A stretch of DNA of 64,000 bases from Pseudidiomarina indica. GTDB taxonomy: Bacteria; Pseudomonadota; Gammaproteobacteria; Enterobacterales; Alteromonadaceae. Made by a program: the position numbers and the translations under genes. The stretch lies in contig JAJUHK010000006.1 of the NCBI GenBank assembly GCA_029279945.1, positions 1 through 64,000 of the forward strand. The letters run 5' to 3'. The notes under the pieces are model-generated. The model was not told where the DNA came from. It did no database searches and saw nothing but the letters and a program-made list of their open reading frames with translations. Each line of letters opens with the position of its first letter. The first letter of the stretch is position 1. This document shows positions 35,718 through 43,548 of the stretch, piece by piece.

Positions 35718-36227
35718 TCAATGCTGTCCTGGCTGGCTCTGTAGCGCCTTGGCAAGGCTTTTGGTTGCTTGCACTAGGGGGCCAGGTAAGCGCTCATCGA
35801 GCTCAACGGTGTCCAGTAGATTTTTAACGGCAAGACCTAATTCTGTATCGCCAGTGATCAGCAGTTTCCGCCGAAAGAACAGCGTATCTGGGTCACAATC
35901 CCCGCTAATTAACAACAGTAACGCGGCACTGTTACTGCGCATGGTGACTGTCGCGCGTTGCGGCCGCATGGATACCCGTAAGCTTGTTCCTGTCGCCGTT
36001 GGTTTGGCAGTAACGGCAAATGTTAAGCTCAGATCAGGAACCTGAATTTGCACCCAGTGTTGGTGTAAAAAAGCAAATTGCTGGTGCTGGCATTCAGGGT
36101 TGAACAATCGATTCAATGCCGCCCCAAATAATTGTTCTAAAAGGGGCTTTGGCATGACATGCAGGATGCTATTGAGCCCTGTTGTGAGCTGTTGCCAGTG
36201 ATCTACTACTTTAGTGATAACCCTCAT
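35718..36227 (-). CDS. ubiT: UbiT, SCP2-domain accessory factor for O2-independent ubiquinone synthesis
   Basis: 169 residues. An SCP2 sterol-carrier-like domain: 'FLHQHWVQIQVPDLSLTFAVTA', 'VTMRSNSAALLLLISGDCDPDTLFFRRKLLITGDTELGLAVKNLLDTVEL'. The FFRRKLxxxGDTELG run is characteristic of UbiT. It binds prenylated intermediates while UbiU-UbiV hydroxylate the ring. It lies divergent from ubiUV, as in E. coli (yhbT next to yhbUV). The start codon is preceded by a doubled TAGGTGGCAAA stretch. Confidence 0.9.
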   Translation of the reverse strand: MRVITKVVDHWQQLTTGLNSILHVMPKPLLEQLFGAALNRLFNPECQHQQFAFLHQHWVQIQVPDLSLTFAVTAKPTATGTSLRVSMRPQRATVTMRSNSAALLLLISGDCDPDTLFFRRKLLITGDTELGLAVKNLLDTVELDERLPGPLVQATKSLAKALQSQPGQH

Positions 36228-36265
36228 TTGCCACCTATTTTTGCCACCTAAAAATTTCCTCGAAT

Positions 36266-36271
36266 TATAAT
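36266..36271 (+). promoter_or_regulatory. Candidate -10 element for ubiUV
   Basis: A perfect TATAAT lies 46 bases before the ubiU ATG in the 84-base ubiT-ubiU gap. The expected -35 position has no TTGACA-like hexamer, which would fit an activator-dependent promoter, but no clear activator site was found. Confidence 0.4.
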
Positions 36272-36311
36272 ACTTATTGCGAATGCATGTTTATGAACAG
36301 GATCAATAATT

Positions 36312-37307
36312 ATGGAACTTCTGTGTCCAGCAGGCAGTATGCCGGCTTTAAAGGCGGCCATTGAAGAAGGGGCAGACGCGGTTTACGTTGGACTCAAAGA
36401 CGAGACCAATGCGCGCCATTTTGCCGGATTGAATCTGGATGATGCCAGTTTACGCGATGCTGTACGCTATGTGCATCAGCACCAACGTAAGCTGCATGTG
36501 GCGATCAACACGTTTGCGCATGCCGACAATTTTAAGGTATGGCAGAACGCCGTTGATATTGCGGTGCGGGCAGGTGCCGATGTGTTGATACTGGCCGATA
36601 TAGCCATGTTGGCCTATACCGCCGAACGCTATCCTGAGGTGGAAGTGCACCTATCAGTTCAGGCTTCGGCCACCAACGCTGCAGCAATTGAGTTCTATCA
36701 GCAGTTTGGCGTGAAACGGGTGGTGTTGCCACGGGTGTTATCAATGAATCAAGTGCGGTCATTGGTTCGCAGTACTAGCGTCGATTTGGAAGTATTTGCG
36801 TTTGGCAGTTTATGTATTATGGCAGAAGGCCGTTGCTATTTAAGCTCGTATTTAACCGGCGAATCCCCCAATACGGCAGGTGCATGCTCACCGGCTAAGT
36901 TTGTGCGCTGGGATGAACGAGCTGATGGCTCATTGGAATCACGGCTAAACAATATTCTGATTGATCGCTTTGCCGCGAACGAAACGGCTGGTTACCCCAC
37001 TCTCTGTAAAGGTCGCTTTCAAGTTGGTAATGACACTTATCACGCACTGGAAGAGCCTACGAGTTTGAATACCTTGAGTTTATTGCCAGAGCTGTACCAA
37101 GAAGGTATTGCATCCTTAAAAATTGAAGGGCGTCAACGTAGCCCAGCATATGTGAGTCAAATTACTCGTGTATGGCGACAAGCCATCGATGCAGTGATGG
37201 CCGATGCCGACCGATTCCAAGTACAGCAAGAATGGGATCTGGTGTTAGCCAACTTATCAGAAGGTAACCAAACCACCTTGGGTGCCTACCATCGGAAGTG
37301 GAAATAG
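36312..37307 (+). CDS. ubiU: UbiU, O2-independent ubiquinone hydroxylase subunit (U32 family)
   Basis: 331 residues, matching E. coli UbiU (YhbU). It opens with 'MELLCPAGSMPALKAAIEEGADAVYVGL'. The four cluster-binding cysteines are in place: C168 and C175 ('GSLCIMAEGRCYLS'), C192 ('GACSPAKF') and C232 ('TLCKGRF'). With UbiV it hydroxylates the quinone ring under anaerobiosis, using prephenate as oxygen donor. ubiV follows after 2 bases. Confidence 0.95.
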   Translation: MELLCPAGSMPALKAAIEEGADAVYVGLKDETNARHFAGLNLDDASLRDAVRYVHQHQRKLHVAINTFAHADNFKVWQNAVDIAVRAGADVLILADIAMLAYTAERYPEVEVHLSVQASATNAAAIEFYQQFGVKRVVLPRVLSMNQVRSLVRSTSVDLEVFAFGSLCIMAEGRCYLSSYLTGESPNTAGACSPAKFVRWDERADGSLESRLNNILIDRFAANETAGYPTLCKGRFQVGNDTYHALEEPTSLNTLSLLPELYQEGIASLKIEGRQRSPAYVSQITRVWRQAIDAVMADADRFQVQQEWDLVLANLSEGNQTTLGAYHRKWK

Positions 37308-37309
37308 CT

Positions 37310-38188
37310 ATGAAGTTTGCATTAGGGGCCATTCAGTACTTTTGGCCACGTGATGTGGTGAAAAATTTTTATCAACAGGCAGCTGAGTCGTCTGTGGATA
37401 TCGTGTATTTAGGGGAAACGGTTTGTAGTAAGCGGCGTGAGCTGAAGTTTGATGACTATCTTGAGATCGCCCATATGCTACGTGAAGCGGGCAAGCAAGT
37501 TTGTTTGTCTACGATGACGTTGCTGGAGGCGCCATCTGAGTTACGTGAGCTACGCCGTTACTGTGATCAAGGCGAGTTTATAGTGGAGGCTAATGACGTG
37601 GGCGCCATAGCTTATCTACAAGAACAGAAACTACCTTTTGTTGCTGGTGCAGCAATTAACTGCTACAACCAATATACCTTGCGTCAATTAATGAGCATGG
37701 GCATGAGCCGATGGGTCATGCCCGTTGAGTTATCGCGGGAGTGGTTAGCACAACTCCTGCAGCAGCCGTTGGTAAAAGATGTTCGTGATTGTATTGACGT
37801 TGAAGTATTTGCATTTGGGCATATGCCATTAGCATGGTCAGGACGTTGTTTTACCGCACGTTCGGAAAATCGCCCCAAAGATCAATGCGAACTGGTTTGT
37901 ATTCAATACCCTGAGGGACGACCGGTAACGAGCCAAGAAGGGCAGCAAGTATTTGTCTTAAATGGCATTCAAACCCAGTCAGGCAGCCGTTATAACTTGA
38001 TTAATCAGCTGCCATCCATGCACGGGTTGGTTGATGTTGTGCGGCTCAGCCCACAACTCATGGGAACTTTTGAATGGCTGGAAAAATTCCGTGCTAACGA
38101 GCATGGGCAAGCGCCACAAACGCTCGATAAAAATGACAGTAATGGCTATTGGTTAGCGCTTGCTGGCCTCGTGCAACAACTAGACTAA
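37310..38188 (+). CDS. ubiV: UbiV, O2-independent ubiquinone hydroxylase subunit (U32 family)
   Basis: 292 residues, the length of E. coli UbiV. The start is MKFALGAIQYFW, because the open frame to 37298 only adds four residues inside ubiU. The [4Fe-4S] cysteines keep E. coli spacing: C39 ('LGETVCSKRRELK'), then C-x12-C-x3-C in the stretch from SGRCFTARSEN to DQCELVC. 'GRCFTAR' and 'DVEVFAFGHMPLAWSGRC' are family marks. It forms a heterodimer with UbiU. Confidence 0.95.
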   Translation: MKFALGAIQYFWPRDVVKNFYQQAAESSVDIVYLGETVCSKRRELKFDDYLEIAHMLREAGKQVCLSTMTLLEAPSELRELRRYCDQGEFIVEANDVGAIAYLQEQKLPFVAGAAINCYNQYTLRQLMSMGMSRWVMPVELSREWLAQLLQQPLVKDVRDCIDVEVFAFGHMPLAWSGRCFTARSENRPKDQCELVCIQYPEGRPVTSQEGQQVFVLNGIQTQSGSRYNLINQLPSMHGLVDVVRLSPQLMGTFEWLEKFRANEHGQAPQTLDKNDSNGYWLALAGLVQQLD

Positions 38189-38208
38189 CGCTCACACAAG
38201 GAGCACTC

Positions 38209-39417
38209 ATGATGCAAATAACCGATTTACAAGTAGAGCAACGCATGTGGCCACTGTTACGGCAAGCGTTTCGGCCAATGTTTTTGCTCGGTGCTAGCTT
38301 CAGTGCCATCGCTATGGCGCTTTGGATTTTGGTATTAGGTGGGTACCTCAATCTGCCGGTGTATGGGCAGGTTATGTTCTGGCACGCACACGAAATGTTG
38401 TTTGGGTTTGTTGCAGCTATTGTGGTGGGTTTTCTACTGACGGCAGTGCAAAACTGGACTGGGCTGCGAGCAACACACGGTAAAACTCTCGGTGTTCTCA
38501 CTGGTGTCTGGCTCGCGGCACGATTCCTAATGCTATTCGGAGCGCAGGTGCCGGTATGGTTGGTGATGGCGGTTGATTTGTTGTTTTTGCCACTGGCAGC
38601 AGTTTGCCTCGCTATACCGCTGATAAAAGTGCAGCAACAGCGTAACCTATTTTTTGTTCCGGTCTTGTTGTTGTTGACGTTCTGTAATGCGCTCATGCAT
38701 TACGGCTTGGTTACTGGACGTTTTGATATGCAACAACTCGGTAGCCAAAATGCGGTGTGGCTGATCACCTTGCTGATGGCCATTGTAGGTGGGCGAGTGT
38801 TACCTATGTTTACCGCTAACGGCACCATGACCGCAAAAGCCCAACCGATCGTTTGGTTGGACCGAATCGCACTTGGTAGCCTCTGGCTAATTTTCATTTT
38901 GAACGTTACCTTACTCAGCAGCCAGCTACCACCAGGAGCGATGGGGGTACTCTACGCCATTGCTGCATTTACACTCGGCTGGCGCTGCTTACGGTGGCGG
39001 ATTTGGATTACGTGGCGCGTACCATTATTGTGGTCACTCCATATTGCCTATTGGATGATCCCATTGGGTTTGATGTTGTTTGCATTGCGTGAGTTTGGGG
39101 TAGTAGCAATTACGCCTTCGATTGCGTTACATGCGTTAACTGCAGGCGCCATGGGAAACATGATTTTGGCTATGTTAGCCCGGGTTTCACTGGGTCATAG
39201 TGGTCGTCCGTTACAACCAAAACCGATTATGTCTGCTGCATTTATGCTGGTGATCGTAGCCGCATTAACGCGGGTGATCTTGAATTGGCTGGTTCCAGAT
39301 TTAGCAATGACGTGGTTGATTGTGGCGGCGACAGCGTGGATTGTGGCATATGCGATTTATGTGGTGGTATACGTTCCCATTCTCACCACTCCACGGCCTG
39401 ATGGCCGGCCGGGTTAA
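38209..39417 (+). CDS. nnrS: NnrS family heme-copper membrane protein
   Basis: 402 residues from the ATG after AAGGAG. The next ATG, 3 bases on, is equally possible. The upstream frame extension reads through ubiV. About twelve membrane helices. NnrS marks: 'RPMFLLGASFSAIAMALW', 'WHAHEMLFGFVAAIVVGFLLTAVQNWTGL' (HAHE metal/heme motif) and 'HALTAGAMGNMILAMLARVSLGHSGRPL'. NnrS eases nitrosative stress caused by NO-bound iron. It fits the surrounding norB-norR-ric set. Confidence 0.93.
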   Translation: MMQITDLQVEQRMWPLLRQAFRPMFLLGASFSAIAMALWILVLGGYLNLPVYGQVMFWHAHEMLFGFVAAIVVGFLLTAVQNWTGLRATHGKTLGVLTGVWLAARFLMLFGAQVPVWLVMAVDLLFLPLAAVCLAIPLIKVQQQRNLFFVPVLLLLTFCNALMHYGLVTGRFDMQQLGSQNAVWLITLLMAIVGGRVLPMFTANGTMTAKAQPIVWLDRIALGSLWLIFILNVTLLSSQLPPGAMGVLYAIAAFTLGWRCLRWRIWITWRVPLLWSLHIAYWMIPLGLMLFALREFGVVAITPSIALHALTAGAMGNMILAMLARVSLGHSGRPLQPKPIMSAAFMLVIVAALTRVILNWLVPDLAMTWLIVAATAWIVAYAIYVVVYVPILTTPRPDGRPG

Positions 39418-39809
39418 ACGTTTGGATTATCGGCAGCTGGTTCGGTCTCAGGCCGCAGCCAGAGCCACGTTGCCACGGTAAGCATAATACCGATTACTGT
39501 CAGTTTAACTAGCATGGGAGCAGGGCTAAGGCTCAGCCCTGTGGCACTACCACACATCATCACCGAAGCGATCACTTTGGGGCGTCGACGGACGACACCG
39601 TGTTGTCGCCAGGCAATGATTTGCGGACCATATTTGGGATGTGATAACAGCTTCTCTTCAAGTACCGGCCAACCTTTGCCGCCTGCCCATGCAGCGACCA
39701 ATAGGAATGGAACCGTAGGCATGATTGGCAACAACAAGCCAATGATGCCTAGAATGAGTGCCAAAACTGCAATTGAGCGCCATACCAAAATACGCAAAAT
39801 GACGGCCAT
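39414..39809 (-). CDS. DUF454 (YbaN family) inner-membrane protein
   Basis: 131 residues. Two to three membrane helices (about 8-40 and 95-118). The family stretch is 'GIIGLLLPIMPTVPFLLVAAWAGGKGWPVLEEKLLSHPKYGPQIIAWRQHGVV'. The function is unknown. In several bacteria the family is linked to FNR-regulated or heme-related loci (for example HemY-adjacent YbaN). It overlaps the nnrS stop by four bases and sits just after norR on the same strand. Confidence 0.88.
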   Translation of the reverse strand: MAVILRILVWRSIAVLALILGIIGLLLPIMPTVPFLLVAAWAGGKGWPVLEEKLLSHPKYGPQIIAWRQHGVVRRRPKVIASVMMCGSATGLSLSPAPMLVKLTVIGIMLTVATWLWLRPETEPAADNPNV

Positions 39810-39816
39810 ACAATCC

Positions 39817-41370
39817 TTACTTTAGCCCAAGCCGAGATGCTAGTTTATGGAGATTACTCGGATCCACGTCTAGGATACGAGCAGCTTGAGCCCAATTGTA
39901 ACCAGTTTGGGTGAGTGCTTGCAAAATGAATTGACGTTGTAATTCTTGTACCGCTTCACGCAGATTCATCGAGCCAGGTGTAAAGGTTGTATGCTGATTG
40001 GCTACCAATACGTCTTGAATATCAGGTTGTGCGATTGCTGTTGGTAAATCCAATAGATGGGCATCAATGGTTACGATGTCGTTGCGGTGCGCACCGAGGC
40101 TGAGCGCTTTAATAGCCGCACGGCTGATGGTATGTTCCAACTCACGTACGTTACCGGGCCAGTCGTAACGCTGCAACGCATGCTCTGCCGCTGGCGATAA
40201 GCGTAGTGCCCGAACGCCTAAGCGCGTCCGGTTCAGCTCCAAAAAGTGCCCTGCGAGTAATGCAATATCGTCGTCACGGTCACGCAACGGTGGAATGGGA
40301 AGGGGATAAACCGACAAGCGGTGGTATAAATCGGCCCGAAAATCGCCTGCTTTCACGTGCTGTTGAAGATCGCGATTGGTTGCAGCGACAATCCGCACAT
40401 TAACGCGATGCGATCGGTCGCTGCCAAGCCGTTGAATCTCACCGTTTTGCAGCACCCGTAACAACTTCGCCTGAATTGCTAGGGGTAGCTCCCCGACCTC
40501 ATCGAGAAACATGGTACCGCCATCAGCGCTGTCAAATCGCCCTGCGCGTTCGTGACTGGCACCTGAGAATGCGCCACGCGTATGCCCAAACAATTCACTT
40601 TCCGCTAAGGTTTCGGGAAGTGCTGCGCAGTTAACATAAACCAAGGGTTGTTGATGCCGCGGTGAAAGTCGATGTAGTTCGCGTGCAAACAGCTCTTTCC
40701 CCACGCCAGTTTCACCGAGTAATAAGACCGGCAGTTCAGAATGAGCAACAACTTCCAGTTCTTGTAACACCTTCATCAAGCTGGCGCTACGGCCGATGAT
40801 TTCGTTGCTATCATTGACCTCGTTTGCATATGGATGCTGATTATCCCGTTGGTAACTGCGCAGTGCACGGATGTTTTGTTCAATCATGCTCATGCGCACT
40901 GCTGCTTCTACGAGTAAGCTAGCACGCTGCAACGCTCGTATGGTGCTGTCATCAAAGGTACCCGGGGTGAGTGCATCGAGTGTAAGAACTCCCCAAATTT
41001 GACCCTCGATGTACAAGCTGATCCCCATACAATCATGCACTGCTAATAGTCCGTCTGGACTGTCATTGATAAGCCCATCGTATGGATCGGGTAATGGACT
41101 ATCTGGTTCAAAGCGAATTGCTTCACGAGTCGCTGCAATGGCTGCCAAACGTGGGTGCTGGTCAATCAGAAAACGACGCCCGAGGGCTTCTTTGGCAAGT
41201 CCAACACTGGCGACTGGTCGTAACACATCTTGCTCTCGCTTGAGGATAACGACAGCGCCACAATGAAAGTGAGTGCGCAAAGTTTTGACAACTTTTTCGA
41301 GTCGAATAGCAGCTGGTAAATCAGTGACTAAGTCAGCAATGAGAGTCTCTAATAAGGATACGTCGTGCAT
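39817..41370 (-). CDS. norR: NorR, NO-responsive sigma-54 activator
   Basis: 517 residues from ATG 41370. An in-frame GTG four codons upstream is an alternative. The N-terminal GAF domain binds NO at a mononuclear iron. The AAA+ domain has Walker A 'GETGVGKE' near 219, the sigma-54 contact loop as GAFSGA near 264 (usual GAFTGA) and Walker B 'GTMFLDEVGEL'. A Fis-type helix-turn-helix ends the protein. GAF similarity to E. coli NorR includes 'LGRRFLIDQHPRLAAI' and 'SPLPDPYDGLI'. Likely targets in the window are norB and ric, both with sigma-54 promoters. Confidence 0.95.
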   Translation of the reverse strand: MHDVSLLETLIADLVTDLPAAIRLEKVVKTLRTHFHCGAVVILKREQDVLRPVASVGLAKEALGRRFLIDQHPRLAAIAATREAIRFEPDSPLPDPYDGLINDSPDGLLAVHDCMGISLYIEGQIWGVLTLDALTPGTFDDSTIRALQRASLLVEAAVRMSMIEQNIRALRSYQRDNQHPYANEVNDSNEIIGRSASLMKVLQELEVVAHSELPVLLLGETGVGKELFARELHRLSPRHQQPLVYVNCAALPETLAESELFGHTRGAFSGASHERAGRFDSADGGTMFLDEVGELPLAIQAKLLRVLQNGEIQRLGSDRSHRVNVRIVAATNRDLQQHVKAGDFRADLYHRLSVYPLPIPPLRDRDDDIALLAGHFLELNRTRLGVRALRLSPAAEHALQRYDWPGNVRELEHTISRAAIKALSLGAHRNDIVTIDAHLLDLPTAIAQPDIQDVLVANQHTTFTPGSMNLREAVQELQRQFILQALTQTGYNWAQAARILDVDPSNLHKLASRLGLK

Positions 41371-41443
41371 GGTATAAATCACCGCAATGGGGCCAAAATG
41401 ACCCGTTTAATAATGGGTTTAATGTACCATCTGAGAAAAAATC

Positions 41444-41457
41444 TCGATATAAATCAA
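41444..41457. promoter_or_regulatory. Candidate FNR box between norR and ric
   Basis: TCGAT-ATAA-ATCAA matches 9 of 10 FNR positions. It is centred 80 bases from the norR ATG and 20 bases upstream of the ric sigma-54 -24 element. It could activate norR or interfere with ric. The -10 for norR is unclear. Confidence 0.45.
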
Positions 41458-41469
41458 AGTAGGTAGTGT

Positions 41470-41485
41470 TGGCATTCTAATTGCA
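41470..41485 (+). promoter_or_regulatory. Sigma-54 promoter of ric
   Basis: TGGCAT-TCTAA-TTGCA has the exact -24/-12 spacing, with one deviation from TGGCAC. The start point would be near 41497, giving a leader of about 53 bases. The divergent neighbour is norR. A GT-N7-AC element is at 41417-41427. Confidence 0.75.
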
Positions 41486-41549
41486 ATACCTCTGGGGTAG
41501 GTCGCGGGCTTCCCCGTATGCAACCCATGATGTCAATAGGAGAGATTGA

Positions 41550-42086
41550 ATGACAACCTATGCTATTCACGAGCAAACATTAGCCGATTACCAAGCGATG
41601 CCCACCAAAGATCTGGTGGAGTTTATTGTTGAAAACTTTCATGAAAAACATCGTGCGCAGTTGCCTGAGCTAATAATTCTAGCGCGTAAGATTGAAGAAG
41701 TTCACCACGATCACAACGCCTGTCCAACGGGCTTAAATGAGTTGCTCCAAACCGTTTATCAAGAGCTAGAAAGTCATATGCTTAAAGAAGAGCAGATTCT
41801 GTTTCCGATGTTGGCTGGGGGGATTTTTCCACAAGGTCCAATAGCGGTGATGGAAGAAGAGCACGAACACCATGAGCAGCTGATTGAACAGCTTCAAGCG
41901 CTGACTAATCAATGCCAGCCACCAACCGACGCCTGTGGCAGTTGGCTGACGCTGTATACTCAGTTAGCAGATTTTATTTTTGATTTGCACCAACATATCG
42001 CACTTGAAAACACGGTGTTGTTCAAGCAACCAGCGGCTGCGGCAGGCCATCATGGCAACGGCCACTGTTGTGGCGGTTGCCAGTAA
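41550..42086 (+). CDS. ric: RIC/YtfE-type di-iron hemerythrin for Fe-S cluster repair
   Basis: 178 residues, about 40 fewer than E. coli YtfE. The hemerythrin-like domain is intact: 'FHEKHRAQLPELIILARKIEEVHHDH', 'ELESHMLKEEQILFPML', 'VMEEEHEHHEQL' and 'FDLHQHIALENTVLF' supply the His/Glu ligands. The N-terminal ScdA_N domain with its CCGG motif is missing, yet the protein ends in HCCGGCQ (C173, C174, C177). It repairs nitrosylated or oxidised clusters. A sigma-54 promoter and divergent norR indicate NO induction. Confidence 0.9.
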   Translation: MTTYAIHEQTLADYQAMPTKDLVEFIVENFHEKHRAQLPELIILARKIEEVHHDHNACPTGLNELLQTVYQELESHMLKEEQILFPMLAGGIFPQGPIAVMEEEHEHHEQLIEQLQALTNQCQPPTDACGSWLTLYTQLADFIFDLHQHIALENTVLFKQPAAAAGHHGNGHCCGGCQ

Positions 42087-42096
42087 GTGTTGATGA

Positions 42097-42801
42097 TTAT
42101 TGAGCCATTTCACGCAAACGGAGTGGCTCAAGAATGTCGACTAATTTGTTTTGAACCTCAATAACCCCTTCATGTTGCAGGTTCGAAAGAATGCGGCTAA
42201 TGGTTTCAACAGAGAGTCCCAAATAGTTACCAATGTCCGCTCGGGTCATGGTGAGGCGATATGAACGATTTGATAAGCCCCGCTCTTTGAAGCGATCAGC
42301 TAAGGTCACAAGGAAATGAGCCACGCGTTGTTGCGCAGTGCAGTTATTCAAGGTTCCGAGCAATTGTTTAGTGGTGAATATTTCACCACTCATCAGGCGC
42401 CACAGCTGGCGGCGTAGCCCAGGTATTTGCTCGGCGAGCTCGTCGAGTGAGTGAATGGGAATTTCACACAGCATGGATGTTTCAAGGGCTTGGGTATAAC
42501 TACGGTGTTCGTTATCCACTAAACCATCAAAGCCAATGACATCACCCGGGAGGTGAAAATCAATAATTTGCTCTACCCCACGGTCGTCAATTGTGTATGA
42601 TTTAAGTGAGCCACTACGAACCGCATATAAGAATTTGAGTGGAGTTCCAGCATGAACCAAAATGTCCCGCTTTTGTAACGGTTTATGCCGCTGGATAATG
42701 GTATCAAGTCGAGCCATCCCTTCCTGATCAAGCTGATACGGCAAACACAGCGCCGCCATACTACAATTTTGACAATGAATGTGTGAGGTCATATTTGCCA
42801 T
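42097..42801 (-). CDS. fnr: FNR, anaerobic global regulator
   Basis: 234 residues from ATG 42801 (AGGA site upstream). The frame is open to 42867. Cluster ligands C10, C13, C19 ('HCQNCSMAALC') and C112 ('SMLCEIP') keep exactly the E. coli FNR spacing (20/23/29/122). A CAP-like sensor domain is followed by a helix-turn-helix whose recognition helix 'VETISRIL' carries the E-x-x-S-R set for TTGAT half-sites. An FNR box overlaps its own ribosome site. It converges on ric with a 10-base gap. Confidence 0.97.
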   Translation of the reverse strand: MANMTSHIHCQNCSMAALCLPYQLDQEGMARLDTIIQRHKPLQKRDILVHAGTPLKFLYAVRSGSLKSYTIDDRGVEQIIDFHLPGDVIGFDGLVDNEHRSYTQALETSMLCEIPIHSLDELAEQIPGLRRQLWRLMSGEIFTTKQLLGTLNNCTAQQRVAHFLVTLADRFKERGLSNRSYRLTMTRADIGNYLGLSVETISRILSNLQHEGVIEVQNKLVDILEPLRLREMAQ

Positions 42802-42810
42802 GATGATTTC

Positions 42811-42824
42811 CTGATAGAGATCAA
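42811..42824 (-). promoter_or_regulatory. FNR box over the fnr ribosome-binding site
   Basis: Minus strand TTGAT-CTCT-ATCAG (9 of 10) ends 10 bases before the fnr ATG and shares its last bases with the AGGA Shine-Dalgarno. This position suggests repression of its own gene rather than activation. Confidence 0.6.
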
Positions 42825-42925
42825 AACTAACGACGTATGGGTGTAGTATACGCCGATCATGTGACAAATCATGTTAGGCTGAAGGAGTACCCCCTATATC
42901 CCCCGCAAGGGGTAGTTGTTATGTT

Positions 42926-42954
42926 TTGAACATTGGGGACAATACCGTTAAAAT
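42926..42954 (+). promoter_or_regulatory. Sigma-70 promoter of gdt1
   Basis: TTGAAC (42926-42931), a 17-base spacer and TAAAAT (42949-42954) place the start point near 42961, 18 bases before the GTG start. The -35 lies in a small ATGTT-TTG-AACAT palindrome. A CCCC-GCAA-GGGG hairpin (42901-42912) lies just upstream. Confidence 0.65.
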
Positions 42955-42978
42955 GCGCCTTCTGTGAAGGAGCTTTTT

Positions 42979-43536
42979 GTGGATGCATTCTTAACTTCGA
43001 CAGTCACCGTTGCTATTGCAGAGATCGGTGATAAAACACAACTTCTTAGCCTACTATTAGCCGCACGTTATCACCATAAGTGGTCCATCATCGCCGGAAT
43101 TTTTTGCGCTACCTTGTTGAACCATTTCGCCTCAGCGTGGTTTGGTCAATGGATAATGACGGTGATTCCAGCACATATTGGGACTTATATTGTTGCCGGC
43201 TGCTTTATCCTTGTGGGGATGTGGGCGTTATTCCCCGATAAACTTGAGGACCATGGTACTTCCGCAGTAGGTAAGTACGGGGCGTTTATGGCTGCCTTGA
43301 TATTATTCTTTGTAGCCGAAATTGGCGACAAAACACAGGTTGCTACCGTAGTCCTTGCCGCCCAGTACAATAACGTGATTGCGGTGACCTTAGGTACAAC
43401 GTTAGGAATGATGCTAGCAAACGTTCCGGTCGTGCTGCTGGGGGAGCGTATCATGAAAGTGTTCCCATTATCATGGGCGCGCTATGCAGCTGCGATGATA
43501 TTTATTACCCTCGGGGTACTGGCACTCATCACGTAA
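42979..43536 (+). CDS. GDT1/TMEM165 (UPF0016) family cation exporter
   Basis: 185 residues from a GTG start with AAGGAG six bases upstream. The frame extends 15 bases further. Six membrane helices in two repeats, each with the E-x-G-D-K-T signature: 'IAEIGDKTQLLSLLLAARY' and 'VAEIGDKTQVATVVLAAQY'. Bacterial members (MneA type) export Mn2+, while eukaryotic ones move Ca2+/Mn2+. A 5'-truncated paralogue lies at 44668. The DsbA-like gene follows 12 bases after the stop. Confidence 0.92.
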   Translation: MDAFLTSTVTVAIAEIGDKTQLLSLLLAARYHHKWSIIAGIFCATLLNHFASAWFGQWIMTVIPAHIGTYIVAGCFILVGMWALFPDKLEDHGTSAVGKYGAFMAALILFFVAEIGDKTQVATVVLAAQYNNVIAVTLGTTLGMMLANVPVVLLGERIMKVFPLSWARYAAAMIFITLGVLALIT

Positions 43537-43548
43537 GGAATGAAGTAA

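Noticed and set aside
36228-36250. Doubled TAGGTGGCAAA before ubiT as a regulatory repeat
   Set aside because: Two copies of a ribosome-site-like sequence in 23 bases are readily explained by a small duplication, with no further evidence of function.
36293-36306. FNR-like ATGAA-CAGG-ATCAA before ubiU
   Set aside because: It matches only one half-site fully, lies 5 bases from the ATG and contains the ribosome site, so activation from there is implausible.
42870-42962. Possible yybP-ykoY manganese riboswitch before the gdt1 exporter
   Set aside because: Only a CCCC-GCAA-GGGG hairpin and a sigma-70 promoter are seen. The predicted leader is about 18 bases, too short for that riboswitch.
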